Shown: piece after piece, positions 29,382 to 38,192 of the stretch
How the letters are laid out: each line of letters opens with the position of its first letter
Numbering within the stretch: position 1 is the first letter of the stretch
DNA from: Balneolia bacterium
GTDB taxonomy: Bacteria; Bacteroidota; Rhodothermia; Balneolales; Cyclonatronaceae
Reading direction: 5' to 3'
DNA length: 47,488 bases
Assembly (NCBI GenBank): GCA_022565795.1
Contig: JAIUMA010000022.1
Coordinates: forward strand, 1-47,488
Notes under the pieces: generated by a model
The model's database searches: none
Told to the model about the DNA's origin: nothing
Seen by the model: only the letters and a program-made list of their open reading frames with translations
Position numbers and translations under genes: made by a program

Positions 29382-29885
29382 ATGAGCGAAAGATCCAAAA
29401 ACAGCTACAATACCCTGCTACACGATTTTGTGCGGTTCGACATGCCCGTTATTTGCCCCGGCTGTGCAGGAAAAGCTGTGGTGAAGCCCGGAAACTTCAC
29501 CTTTGAGAATTTTGATTTCAGCGAGGTTAGAGCTGTGTGTATAAGCTGTGGATTCAGCAAAAAGATAGAAGACAAACCGGAGCCGGTGCTTTATACTACA
29601 AAAAACCGGATTGTAACCGGCCGCGCTGTTTCTATAGGTGATGCAACTGACCCATTTTTCGGCTACCCGCTTTGGCTCTCCGCCAGTTTTGGTGAGCATA
29701 CATTATGGGCCTATAACCCGGAGCATCTTGCCTTTTTGCGTACTCATATTTCTGCCATGCTCCGAGAGAGGAATCCCGACAAAAAGCTAAACCGAAGCCT
29801 GGGAAGCCGTCTCCCGAAGTGGATGAGCGCAGCAGGAAACAGAGATGCCCTTCTAAAGAAAATATCTGAGCTCGAGTCTAAGTAG
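29382..29885 (+). CDS. Zinc-ribbon-containing hypothetical protein
   Basis: 167 aa, no signal peptide. Two CxxC knuckles, Cys25/Cys28 (CPGC) and Cys53/Cys56 (CISC), would form a TFIIB-type zinc ribbon. After it comes a hydrophilic region with FFGYPLWLSASFGEHTLWAYNPEHL and a basic C-terminus (NPDKKLNRSLGSRLPKW). I know related ORFs in Bacteroidota only as hypothetical zinc-ribbon proteins. Cytoplasmic location and nucleic-acid or protein binding are inferred from the knuckles alone. Confidence 0.75.
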   Translation: MSERSKNSYNTLLHDFVRFDMPVICPGCAGKAVVKPGNFTFENFDFSEVRAVCISCGFSKKIEDKPEPVLYTTKNRIVTGRAVSIGDATDPFFGYPLWLSASFGEHTLWAYNPEHLAFLRTHISAMLRERNPDKKLNRSLGSRLPKWMSAAGNRDALLKKISELESK

Positions 29886-30202
29886 CTGCAGACAAAATAG
29901 TTGATCGCATTAATCTGCCGCTTTTTATTAAACAGCTGACGTCCAGCGCTGTCCCTTTCGTTTATCACTGGTGATGAAGCTGATTATCACGCTTTGAACG
30001 ATTACAAGTGCTTCCTTTTTCGAATTTCGCTAATCCGGGGGAAACGCCTTCAATATCACGGTGATTTTTGTACCAGTGGCGCCCGGCCGTAATATTCCGC
30101 TTAGGTGAGGAACATTAACCGCGATCGAACGGTATATTCATATGTAGTTGCACGCATCGTTCATAATTAACAACGTTTCTAACAGCCCAAAAACAACACC
30201 CC
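29886..30202. other. 317-bp intergenic gap, no gene recognised
   Basis: No convincing frame, RNA gene or strong terminator is visible. It contains the promoter region of the M23-like gene, with a 5' leader lacking a clear Shine-Dalgarno sequence. Confidence 0.5.
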
Positions 30203-30694
30203 ATGAACTCCCTCATCACATTCCTTCTTGCTTCATTCCTGCTTTTATCAGGCGGCTTTGGATCAGAAAACTCAGAATCGGGCACAAATACCTTCACCCT
30301 TTCCCTTAGCAGCCCGCTAAATGGCAGCGCCGAGATTATTGCTGATTTTGGTAACCGCACACACCCCATTACCGGAGAAGAGCGCCTTCACAGCGGCATA
30401 GACTTTGAAGTAAACATAGGCGATCCGGTTCACGCTTCTGCAGCCGGTATAGTGCGGTTTGCAGGCACGAAGGCATCATTCGGCAAGGTAGTCGAAATTA
30501 CGCATGAGGGCGGTTACGTTACCCGCTATGCGCATCTTTCCGGATTTAGTGACTCTATCGAGGAAGGTTCCGTTGTTGAAGCGGGTCAGCAAATCGGCCT
30601 TGCCGGCGAGTCGGGCCATATTTCAAGCCCTGTACTGCATTTTGAGCTTATGAAACACGGTGAACATGTGGACCCTGCGGAATATTTAAATTAG
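30203..30694 (+). CDS. Exported M23-like peptidase with one catalytic His replaced
   Basis: 163 aa. N-terminal signal segment about 1-20. The LytM/M23 fold is clear from HPITGEERLHSGIDF, GKVVEITHEGGYVTRYAHLS and PVLHFELMKHGEHVDPAEYL. His63, Asp67 and His146 match the zinc ligands, and His111 matches the conserved active-site His. The canonical H-x-H motif is here V-L-H: Val144 occupies the position of the catalytic base His. The enzyme may be weak or inactive and act as a regulator of cell-wall hydrolases, as degenerate LytM proteins such as EnvC do. It converges with the reductase gene 10 bp away. Confidence 0.88.
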   Translation: MNSLITFLLASFLLLSGGFGSENSESGTNTFTLSLSSPLNGSAEIIADFGNRTHPITGEERLHSGIDFEVNIGDPVHASAAGIVRFAGTKASFGKVVEITHEGGYVTRYAHLSGFSDSIEEGSVVEAGQQIGLAGESGHISSPVLHFELMKHGEHVDPAEYLN

Positions 30695-30704
30695 TGCAGT
30701 GTTG

Positions 30705-31388
30705 CTACTCTTCAAACACCAGTGAATCCGGACTGGCGCCAAGCTCTTTCAGCTCATCAATCATGGCTTCGTTGAACGCTTCTGGTCCGCAGACATAAAA
30801 AGACTGACTGAAATCATCGATATTCTGTTTGAGGAAGTCACGATCTATATGACCGCCAAGAAAGCGATGGGCTGAACTCTCGTATCCCGGCTTTTCATCG
30901 GTAATTACGCTGATGAAATCATCACCCAATAGCTCCCGAAACTCATCTTCAAGGATTACATCCCGTGATGTCTTGTTAGAAAATATGAGCGTGTTTCCGG
31001 CAAGCTTTCCCTTGTTCTTCAGGTCGCGAAAAATGGCGATAAATGGTGTTATCCCCGCTCCACCGGCAAGAAAAACCCCGCTTCCTTTATAGCTGATAGC
31101 ACCCCAGGCGTCCTTAATAATCAGCTCATCGCCTTCTTTAAGTTTACCAATCTGCTCGGTCACGCCATCGTGACTCGAATAGGACTTTATCACAAATTCA
31201 AGATAGTTCTCTTCAGTAAGTGATGTGAAGGTAAACGGACGAAATTCTTCTTTCCAACCCTGCTTATTTACAGCAACTTCTGTTGCCTGTCCGGGCTCGT
31301 AGCTGTAGCCTTCCGGTTTTTCAACTCTTATTTGACGTACATCGTGGGTTAATTGAGTTATACTAATAATTTTTAATACAGCACTCAT
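30705..31388 (-). CDS. Ferredoxin/flavodoxin-NADP reductase-like flavoprotein
   Basis: 227 aa, cytoplasmic. FNR-type layout: an FAD-binding barrel with RPFTFTS at 50-56 (variant of RxYS), and an NAD(P)-binding half with GGAGITPFIAIFRDL at 109-123 and YVCGPEAF near 192-199. No 2Fe-2S ferredoxin domain is fused, so it probably passes electrons between NAD(P)H and a separate partner protein. It is transcribed alone, diverging from the amine-oxidase-like gene; partner unknown. Confidence 0.92.
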   Translation of the reverse strand: MSAVLKIISITQLTHDVRQIRVEKPEGYSYEPGQATEVAVNKQGWKEEFRPFTFTSLTEENYLEFVIKSYSSHDGVTEQIGKLKEGDELIIKDAWGAISYKGSGVFLAGGAGITPFIAIFRDLKNKGKLAGNTLIFSNKTSRDVILEDEFRELLGDDFISVITDEKPGYESSAHRFLGGHIDRDFLKQNIDDFSQSFYVCGPEAFNEAMIDELKELGASPDSLVFEE

Positions 31389-31781
31389 AGTAATTTTTAT
31401 AGGTTTGCAATTCTTGCTATAAAAAACTTTGTAAGAAGTATATCCGTTCAGTTCTCACAATACCATTCATTTAATGGCCAAACCTAAAACCTTAAATCTG
31501 CTATGGGCACCATTACCGGTAATCCTTTGTTTTACATGAGTGTTGAAGCACAATAATCCTGTTTAGCATCTTGATTGCCGAAGCTTTTTGTACACCAGTT
31601 TTTTTCTACCTTATATCGATTATTCTTGGTTTTGAAAAACCCAGCCTTTTTAATTTTTTACCATAGCGATTATTATGATAGGCGTAATGCTGCTGACAGT
31701 AACAGGCCTGAGCATTTCTACAGGAATGAGACGGCACTAACACTCAAACAAACGTTACCCTTAATCCGGTACATATAAACT
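31389..31781. other. 393-bp divergent promoter region
   Basis: Lies between the reductase and the amine-oxidase-like gene. It is AT-rich in places. A 67-codon frame inside has no recognisable features, so I treat the region as regulatory. No specific promoter or operator can be assigned with confidence. Confidence 0.5.
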
Positions 31782-33053
31782 ATGAATATTAGGATCAGTA
31801 GTGCCATGACTGAAAAAGCAGTTAGAGAAGATTTAAACGTGATAATCATCGGCGCCGGTGCGGCCGGGCTTTACGCAGGTCTGAGTCTCAGAAAACTGGG
31901 CATCTCATTTCAGATTCTGGAAGCATCAGATGTTTACGGCGGAAGACTGGCGCCCCTCTACGACTTCGCTGATTTCCAGATTGATCTCGGCGCCCAATGG
32001 CTTCATGGCAAAAATAGTCTGCTCGGCGACATCATAAAACAGCACAGCATTCCAATTAAGGCCGATGATAGCCGGGAGTACTTTTGGTTCAGAAATGCCA
32101 TCACAAAAAAGCCACCCTTCAACTTTGATATATTCGAAGATGATGACCTTCCCGACCTAAGCTATACCGACTTCGCCCGAAAACAGGGACTGAACGCCGA
32201 CTACGACGGCATCATCGAATATCTTGCCGGTGATCTTGGCGCTTCCGCATCACAGCTTTCTGTATATCACAACAACAGGGAGTTTGAAGAATGGACCTCC
32301 GGTGAAACCAACTACAAGTTTGAAGACACCTTTTTCGATGTTATAGATAAGCACGTGGCGAGTACGATTAAGGACGCCATCACCCTTAACACAGCCGCCC
32401 TGCGGTTCGATTACTCAAAGGATGATGTCATCATAACAGACGATTCGGGTCGCACTCACCGGGCCGATAAAGTAATTATTACCTCACCCGTCACCGTGCT
32501 GAGGTCCGGAGATATGGAGTTCATTCCGAAGCTCCCTGCTGAAAAAATCAGCGTTTTTTCAAAATTGGGTATGGAGGCAGCAATTAAGATTTATCTGCGC
32601 TTCAGTGAGCGGTTTTATCATGAAACCACCTTGGGCGGTAAGGTTTGCGCAGCCTACATAGACGAGCGGTACGGCAAAAAGGGTGATGACAACGTGCTTT
32701 TGGCCTACCTGATGGGAGAACAGGCCGAAAAGCTAATGGCCTTAGGTAATGACAATAAAATGACACAAGCTATACTGAAGGAGCTGGATAGGATGTATGA
32801 TGGCAAGGCCAGTCGCCATTTTGAGGCCGCCCGTATCAAGAACTGGACAGCGCATCCGTGGATTCGTGGCGGCTACTCCTACAGTACCTGCGGAATGGGC
32901 AACGCGCGGCAAGTTGCCGCAAAGCCTGTTTCGGGCAAGCTCTATTTTGCAGGCGAGGCCATGAACACAAAGGGACACCATCAGTCCGTGCATGGCGCAA
33001 TGGAATCGGGCCTTCGGGCCGTAGTGGAAATAGTGGGTGAGGTACAGGGGTAA
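31782..33053 (+). CDS. FAD-dependent amine oxidase-like flavoenzyme
   Basis: 423 aa. Dinucleotide-binding motif GAGAAG at 24-29 with ILEASDVYGGRL following, as in the amine oxidase/polyamine oxidase family, then DLGAQWLHG. The C-terminus has the second FAD motif GKLYFAGEAMNTKGHHQSVHGAMESG preceded by HPWIRGGYSYS, both family hallmarks. The substrate (monoamine, polyamine or another) is not inferable. The start may be 31782 or the ATG eight codons later (31806). No signal peptide is apparent, so a cytoplasmic enzyme is likely. Confidence 0.93.
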   Translation: MNIRISSAMTEKAVREDLNVIIIGAGAAGLYAGLSLRKLGISFQILEASDVYGGRLAPLYDFADFQIDLGAQWLHGKNSLLGDIIKQHSIPIKADDSREYFWFRNAITKKPPFNFDIFEDDDLPDLSYTDFARKQGLNADYDGIIEYLAGDLGASASQLSVYHNNREFEEWTSGETNYKFEDTFFDVIDKHVASTIKDAITLNTAALRFDYSKDDVIITDDSGRTHRADKVIITSPVTVLRSGDMEFIPKLPAEKISVFSKLGMEAAIKIYLRFSERFYHETTLGGKVCAAYIDERYGKKGDDNVLLAYLMGEQAEKLMALGNDNKMTQAILKELDRMYDGKASRHFEAARIKNWTAHPWIRGGYSYSTCGMGNARQVAAKPVSGKLYFAGEAMNTKGHHQSVHGAMESGLRAVVEIVGEVQG

Positions 33054-33293
33054 GCCGTTTCATTGTAATTCATTCGACAATAGCTCCTGATTCTGAGTAA
33101 AATCAATACAATACTATAGCATAATACCGAATGTAAAACTTGAAATATTATGAAGTTCAAAACACCTGCCGAGCAATACGCAGCCTGACCCCATTAGCTT
33201 ATTAGCACATAGTTCACGCCAAACTTATTGAAAAAGATAACCTGATTCACTATTTAAAGGAAGCTTGTAACCAAACTTCAAACTTTCCCGATC

Positions 33294-34463
33294 ATGGTCA
33301 TTCGGCTTTCCTTTATTTTTACATCTGTATTAGTCCTTCTCTTCTTTTCTGCCTGCTCTGCTCCTGATGAGTACGAATTGCCGGAAGCAGCCATAGGTCT
33401 GGATCATCTTACCATTCACGAGTATGGCGCAGAACCGGTTTCAAACCTTTCACTTACTCCGGTCCTGACCATTTCCGATTCCGATGACGTAATTTTTGGT
33501 CACATCAGTACTGTTGCGATTGATGAATCCGGAAGAATCTACATCACTGAAAGCTCAAGAGGAAACACCAGTATCAATGTATTTGATTCTGATGGCAGCT
33601 ACATAACGACTATCGGTCGGCAGGGAGCTGGACCCGGCGAATTCAGGTCAATATGGAATCTTCGGATTGCGAATAACAAACTCTACACAATCGATGCGGC
33701 TTTGTTAAGGATACAGGTATTTGAGCTCGACAATTTCACCCTGCAGAAAGAAATAGCATTAGAGCCGATTGGCTCAGGCGATGCAGAACCCGATGAAGTC
33801 GGTATGCCGATGGATCTGCATGTTTTGAATGATGACCTGTTTGTAATGACCTATATGAGCGGTTTATCGGAGCAGACCACCCACTCCCTTTACCAGATGA
33901 ATGCTGATGGAAACATTGTTTCCGACCGCCTGCTCTCTATACTGCATACAGATCTTTTACCAGATCAGGAATCAGGCATTTTTTTCAATGACCCCTTTTC
34001 CGGACTTGGGTGGGCTTTTGTATCCGCAGAACAGGAGCTGATCGCATCCTACTCCCAGGACATGCTGTTTAAGGTTTACGACTTGGGCGGAAACTATAAG
34101 CGCGCATTTTATCACCCTTACACCAACAGTCCGCTTTCGCGCAGAGATGCCCTCAATCACCTGGGAGAGGATAACGAGAATTTCCAGCGGGCGCTTCGTA
34201 ACAACGGCATACCCGACAGGTGGATGGCCTACTACAGCATGAGGCTGGATGATGAAAACCGAATCTGGATATCAGCTGTGACAGATAACAAGGATATCTA
34301 CGAGTGGCGCGTGATGGACCGCGAAGGAAAGCTGTTAGGGAAAAAAGAGATGCCTCGATCAGCTCACATACGAACGATTCATCAAAACCATCTCTACATG
34401 GCCGAAATCGATGAAGATACCGACGCATGGACGCTCGTCAAATACCGCGTTGATTTAATGTGA
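33294..34463 (+). CDS. 6-bladed beta-propeller lipoprotein (paralog)
   Basis: 389 aa. Lipobox FFSAC, Cys21. The NHL-type GRQGAGPGEF motif is at 108-117, equivalent to that of the gene at 22608. Blade motifs VAIDESGRIYITESS and RLDDENRIWISAV are visible. An extracytoplasmic lipoprotein of unknown ligand; no operon partner is evident, the next gene starting 137 bp later. Confidence 0.92.
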   Translation: MVIRLSFIFTSVLVLLFFSACSAPDEYELPEAAIGLDHLTIHEYGAEPVSNLSLTPVLTISDSDDVIFGHISTVAIDESGRIYITESSRGNTSINVFDSDGSYITTIGRQGAGPGEFRSIWNLRIANNKLYTIDAALLRIQVFELDNFTLQKEIALEPIGSGDAEPDEVGMPMDLHVLNDDLFVMTYMSGLSEQTTHSLYQMNADGNIVSDRLLSILHTDLLPDQESGIFFNDPFSGLGWAFVSAEQELIASYSQDMLFKVYDLGGNYKRAFYHPYTNSPLSRRDALNHLGEDNENFQRALRNNGIPDRWMAYYSMRLDDENRIWISAVTDNKDIYEWRVMDREGKLLGKKEMPRSAHIRTIHQNHLYMAEIDEDTDAWTLVKYRVDLM

Positions 34464-34600
34464 TCTGCGGGTTCTATCCTAATTTCTGTTTTGTCATTAA
34501 ACTCCTGTCCGAAGTTTTTTTTGGCACAAGCCAATCGTTTTTTTCGCTCTAAATAATACGATCTCAATTATTCAAAGCTGTAAAAATACTGTATTTGCTT

Positions 34601-35500
34601 ATGTCCTTACTCTATGATGACAGATCCGCAAAACGAAACATTCCGGGGTTCTTTCTTCTTGCGCTAACTACATTCATCCTTATATCCTGCTCCGGCGATA
34701 TGCTTCGCATTATTGATGAAGTAGCTTCAGATGAAATGCGCTCCGCCTCACGCTCAGGCTCCGCTGTTGAGCTCAAACCTACCATTCATGGATTCCAGTG
34801 CGGCTCTGATGTGTCGTTTACCTACATGGGAGAAAGGGTAACCTACGGAACGCTTTACAAGCACGGCCTCTGCTGGATGGACCGAAATCTCGGAGCGGAA
34901 AAGCTACCCCAAAACTATGATGATGAGGGTGGTTACGGTCATCTTTTCCAGTGGGGCCGATCCGCCGACGGGCATCAGCTGCGCGAGAGCCGTACCAGCT
35001 CCGGTCCTGTTGAAACGTCTCAACCTGGCCATAATCGCTTCATTACAAACAGCGGAGCAGGAAGTGCAACGACACGAAGCTGGAACAGGCGTCTCGACTA
35101 TGACCTCTGGAAAGGATATGATGCCGAGAACGGCGTGTGTCCCGATGGCTGGAGAATTCCGCTAATAGAAGAGCTCCGAAAAGAAAAAGACTCCTGGCGC
35201 ACGGGTCATATCATAGCTTCATTCCGGTCGGATGAACGGGAGCTGCTATGGCCCCTGAGCGGGATACGAAATGCCAACGGTGTTGTTTTGAGTACAGGCA
35301 GAAGAGGATATGTGTGGAGCGCAAACGTAACGGGAGAGCAAACAACATCCAGCCTCACAGGCCGTGGCGAGGCGATAAGCTGGAGCCGCAACTCAAAATG
35401 GGCCAATATCATGGGTACAGGAGTTGGCCTGCCCGTACGCTGCGTATCTGATCTCGCTCCTGAACCTGAACCAGAACCAGAACCAGATTCAAATCTTTAA
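34601..35500 (+). CDS. FISUMP-domain lipoprotein (TIGR02145-like)
   Basis: 299 aa from the ATG at 34601; an in-frame TTG at 34595 is a weaker start. Lipobox LISC gives Cys30. Hallmarks of the fibrobacter major paralogous domain are present: TYGTLYKHGLCWMDRNLGA, GHLFQWGRSADG, ENGVCPDGWRIPLIEEL, and GLPVRCVSD at the end. The C-terminus ends in EPEPEPEP, a low-complexity linker of the kind that usually connects modules, so the domain may sit at the end of a truncated architecture. Role unknown; likely surface-exposed. Confidence 0.9.
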   Translation: MSLLYDDRSAKRNIPGFFLLALTTFILISCSGDMLRIIDEVASDEMRSASRSGSAVELKPTIHGFQCGSDVSFTYMGERVTYGTLYKHGLCWMDRNLGAEKLPQNYDDEGGYGHLFQWGRSADGHQLRESRTSSGPVETSQPGHNRFITNSGAGSATTRSWNRRLDYDLWKGYDAENGVCPDGWRIPLIEELRKEKDSWRTGHIIASFRSDERELLWPLSGIRNANGVVLSTGRRGYVWSANVTGEQTTSSLTGRGEAISWSRNSKWANIMGTGVGLPVRCVSDLAPEPEPEPEPDSNL

Positions 35501-35797
35501 GTTTCTGCTTATTCTGTTTTGGCTAAACTCCAGCCCTCTCCCTTTCCGGGTGAAACATACTATCCGTAATGTTTGTGATGAACAGCACTATTCGGGGCTG
35601 GATATATGTTTAGGTCGCTGTAATGCTGCAGAAACCTGCTCATAATCTGCGTTCCTTATCGTCTTTTTAAATGAGCTTTTACGGGATAACCATAACCCTT
35701 CAAAAAACCTGATATCAAAAACCCACTCCGCAATTTCCTATCTTCCCCATTCAAAAATTGCACATAGAATATTATTTATCAAATTTCGCATATCTGA

Positions 35798-36934
35798 ATG
35801 GATCCGCTCGCACATACCCTGTTTGGGGCTGCGCTCTCTGAAGCCGGCCTGAAGCGCAAGACCGCCCTCGCCACGGCCACGCTCATAATCGGGGCAAATA
35901 TCCCGGATGTAGACGCGATTGCGATGTTTATAAGCAACGACTACGCCCTGCTCGTTCGGCGCGGCTGGACGCACGGCATTCTGGCGATGGTGCTGTGGCC
36001 GTTTATTCTCACGGGAATGATGTTAGGTATCGACCGGCTGCTCGAACGGTGGCGAAAACGATCCGGGCGGGAAAGATCCGGTCCGCCGCTGAATCCCGGC
36101 TGGCTGCTGGCGCTGGCCTTCATCGGGGTGTGGAGTCATCCGCTGCTCGACTGGCTCAACACCTATGGCGTGCGATTTCTCATGCCCTTCGACGGCACCT
36201 GGTTTTATGGCGATACGCTATTCATCATAGACGCATGGTTCTGGCTGCTTACGGGGGCGGCCGTAGTGCTGGCACGCTCCGAAAGCTGGAAGAGCATAAG
36301 CGCGTGGCTGGTGCTTGTAACCGCCACTTCAGCCCTTATCCTCACCACGGATTTTGTGCCTTTTGCGGCTAAAGCAGCATGGGTTGCAGGAATAGCAGGC
36401 GTGGCTCTTATTCGCGGACTCGGACTTCAGCGAAAATACGGGGCAAAGCTATCGGCCGGCTTTCTAATTGCCGCAATTGCCTACACCGCCTTCATGTATA
36501 CCGGCTCACGCATGACGGTGCATCACGCTAAAAACGGTATAATTGCCGAGGGTGACACCGCCCGAAGCGTGCTTGCCAATCCCCTGCCAGCCCGGATATT
36601 TGAACGCAACGGCGTAGCCGCATCACACAGCCACTACTACTTCTACTCCGTAAACTGGCTGAGGCCGGACAGCTTCCGATTCACGCGGGAGCCCATAGCG
36701 ATTGAACCGCCGGACGAAATTGCCCGGGCCGCTCTCGAAGTACCAGAGGTACAAGGCATGCGCAACTGGCTGCGCTTTCCACACTATGAAGTACAGGAAA
36801 CAGAAACCGGCTGGCGCGTCTTCATCCGCGACCTCCGCTACGTGCAGCCCGATGACACAACGTCCATGGGCATCGGCATGGCGATTGTCGATATGGACCC
36901 AAATCTGAACCTTGACCGTGTCGTAGTTGATTGA
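35798..36934 (+). CDS. YdjM-like membrane-bound metal-dependent hydrolase
   Basis: 378 aa. The N-terminus MDPLAHTLFGAALSEAG, then IIGANIPDVDAIAMF, RRGWTHGILAMVLWP and WSHPLLDWLNTYGVRF, carry the His and Asp residues conserved in the DUF457/YdjM family of inner-membrane proteins annotated as metal-dependent hydrolases. Several transmembrane helices lie between about residues 55 and 245, followed by a soluble C-terminal domain. Substrate unknown. Transcribed alone. A 297-bp gap precedes it with no further gene. Confidence 0.9.
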   Translation: MDPLAHTLFGAALSEAGLKRKTALATATLIIGANIPDVDAIAMFISNDYALLVRRGWTHGILAMVLWPFILTGMMLGIDRLLERWRKRSGRERSGPPLNPGWLLALAFIGVWSHPLLDWLNTYGVRFLMPFDGTWFYGDTLFIIDAWFWLLTGAAVVLARSESWKSISAWLVLVTATSALILTTDFVPFAAKAAWVAGIAGVALIRGLGLQRKYGAKLSAGFLIAAIAYTAFMYTGSRMTVHHAKNGIIAEGDTARSVLANPLPARIFERNGVAASHSHYYFYSVNWLRPDSFRFTREPIAIEPPDEIARAALEVPEVQGMRNWLRFPHYEVQETETGWRVFIRDLRYVQPDDTTSMGIGMAIVDMDPNLNLDRVVVD

Positions 36935-37045
36935 CGATGCAGATTGACAGGACCTTTCGACGCATAGACACCAGACTTTAAAATTATGCCGGCGCTCCGA
37001 CCTTTCATTTGGCGGAATGAGGACGCGGCTTCGATTACGGAGGTG

Positions 37046-37075
37046 CCCCTGCCTTAGGCTCCGCTCTGGGCAGGC
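37046..37075. repeat. GC-rich intergenic palindromic unit
   Basis: CCTGCC (37048-37053) and GGCAGG (37069-37074) bracket an AGAGCGGAGCC-type core on the minus strand. Its form resembles the CCTGAGCG-AGTCGAAGG palindromes scattered between genes of Bacteroidota. It lies in the 284-bp gap before the next gene. Confidence 0.5.
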
Positions 37076-37218
37076 GTTAAACGGGTTTTCCAGCTCAGAA
37101 CACTGATTCAAAATCACAAATAAAACAATTTCAGTCTTCCCGTACTACTCCATTTTTTATCGGCTTTTTTAATGCTACATTTGGTACTACGCCTTCCTCA
37201 TACATCTTACCATTTACC

Positions 37219-38106
37219 ATGCTGCGGTTCCGTTTTGTGTTAATCATTCTTACGCTTTCTGCGCTTATTTCAGCCCTGCCATCTGTTTCTGAAGCTCAGA
37301 TCAGAGCCGGAACCACTGTGGGTGAGACCTACCGCGTTGAGACTACCGACGGCAGCATTTTTGTCGGGGAGCTGATTTCCGAGAGCAGTGAAGCTATTGT
37401 GCTGCTTACAGAAAGCTCGGGTGAAATCACCATTCGAAGGGCCAACATAAGTAGAATGACGCTTGTCGATACGGGCAGAGTTGTTAACGGACGGAACTGG
37501 TACGAAAACCCGCACCCAACCCGCTATCTGTTTGCTCCCAATGCCATCGGCCTTAAAAAGGGAAAAGGCTACTACCAGAATACCTGGGTCTTTTTCAACA
37601 ATGTTAACTACGGTGTTTCAGATAACTTTTCCGTAGGCCTGGGGCTTGTGCCTTTGTTTTTATTCGGCACCTCTACGCCGGTCTGGATTACGCCCAAAGT
37701 TTCGTTTCCGGTAATTGATGAGCAGCTTCACCTTTCGGCCGGCGCCCTGCTGGGAGGCATAATCGGAACTGATGGTGGCATAGGCGGCGTATTTTTTGGC
37801 TCCGCCACGTACGGAAGCACCGACAGCAACGTCTCACTCAGCCTCGGATATGGCTACAGCGACGCTGAGATTTCCAGCACGCCTGTTCTTAACCTGAGCG
37901 CCATGCACCGCATTTCGCGCAGAAGCTACATCATTACGGAAAACTACTTCTTTCCGGGAAGCGGAGAGAACGTCATCATATCGGCAGCATACAGGTTTGC
38001 AGCCGAGAGCGCTTCATTAGATTTCGGACTTGTTCGACCGCTGGAAGATTTCGGAACAGTAATTGGTATTCCGTGGCTTGGTATCGCTATTCCTTTCGGG
38101 AATTAG
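37219..38106 (+). CDS. Exported beta-barrel protein with N-terminal SH3/LSm-like module
   Basis: 295 aa. Signal peptide about 1-26 (PSVSEA). Residues 33-80 (YRVETTDGSIFVGELISESSE then EITIRRANISRMTLV) look like a small SH3- or LSm-like barrel. The rest, from about 95, is alternating amphipathic strands (NVNYGVSDNFSVGLGLVPL, GSATYGSTDSNVSLSLGYGY, VIISAAYRF) and looks like an outer-membrane barrel. I recognise no named family. It converges with mlaD, 87 bp away. Confidence 0.78.
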   Translation: MLRFRFVLIILTLSALISALPSVSEAQIRAGTTVGETYRVETTDGSIFVGELISESSEAIVLLTESSGEITIRRANISRMTLVDTGRVVNGRNWYENPHPTRYLFAPNAIGLKKGKGYYQNTWVFFNNVNYGVSDNFSVGLGLVPLFLFGTSTPVWITPKVSFPVIDEQLHLSAGALLGGIIGTDGGIGGVFFGSATYGSTDSNVSLSLGYGYSDAEISSTPVLNLSAMHRISRRSYIITENYFFPGSGENVIISAAYRFAAESASLDFGLVRPLEDFGTVIGIPWLGIAIPFGN

Positions 38107-38192
38107 TTGCGCAGCAGGATAGCGGATACCCGAGGCTGAAAGAGTTTGATTAAGATTGGTTTCTCGGCCCGGTGGCACTGGCCCTGCTCCAT

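Noticed and set aside
31575-31778. 67-codon plus-strand frame in the divergent promoter region
   Set aside because: No family resemblance, no ribosome-binding site and no conserved features.
36623-37117. 164-codon minus-strand frame with CPERSLRQGHLRN
   Set aside because: It is antisense to the YdjM-like gene and reads through the intergenic palindrome; such peptides are typical translations of repeats.
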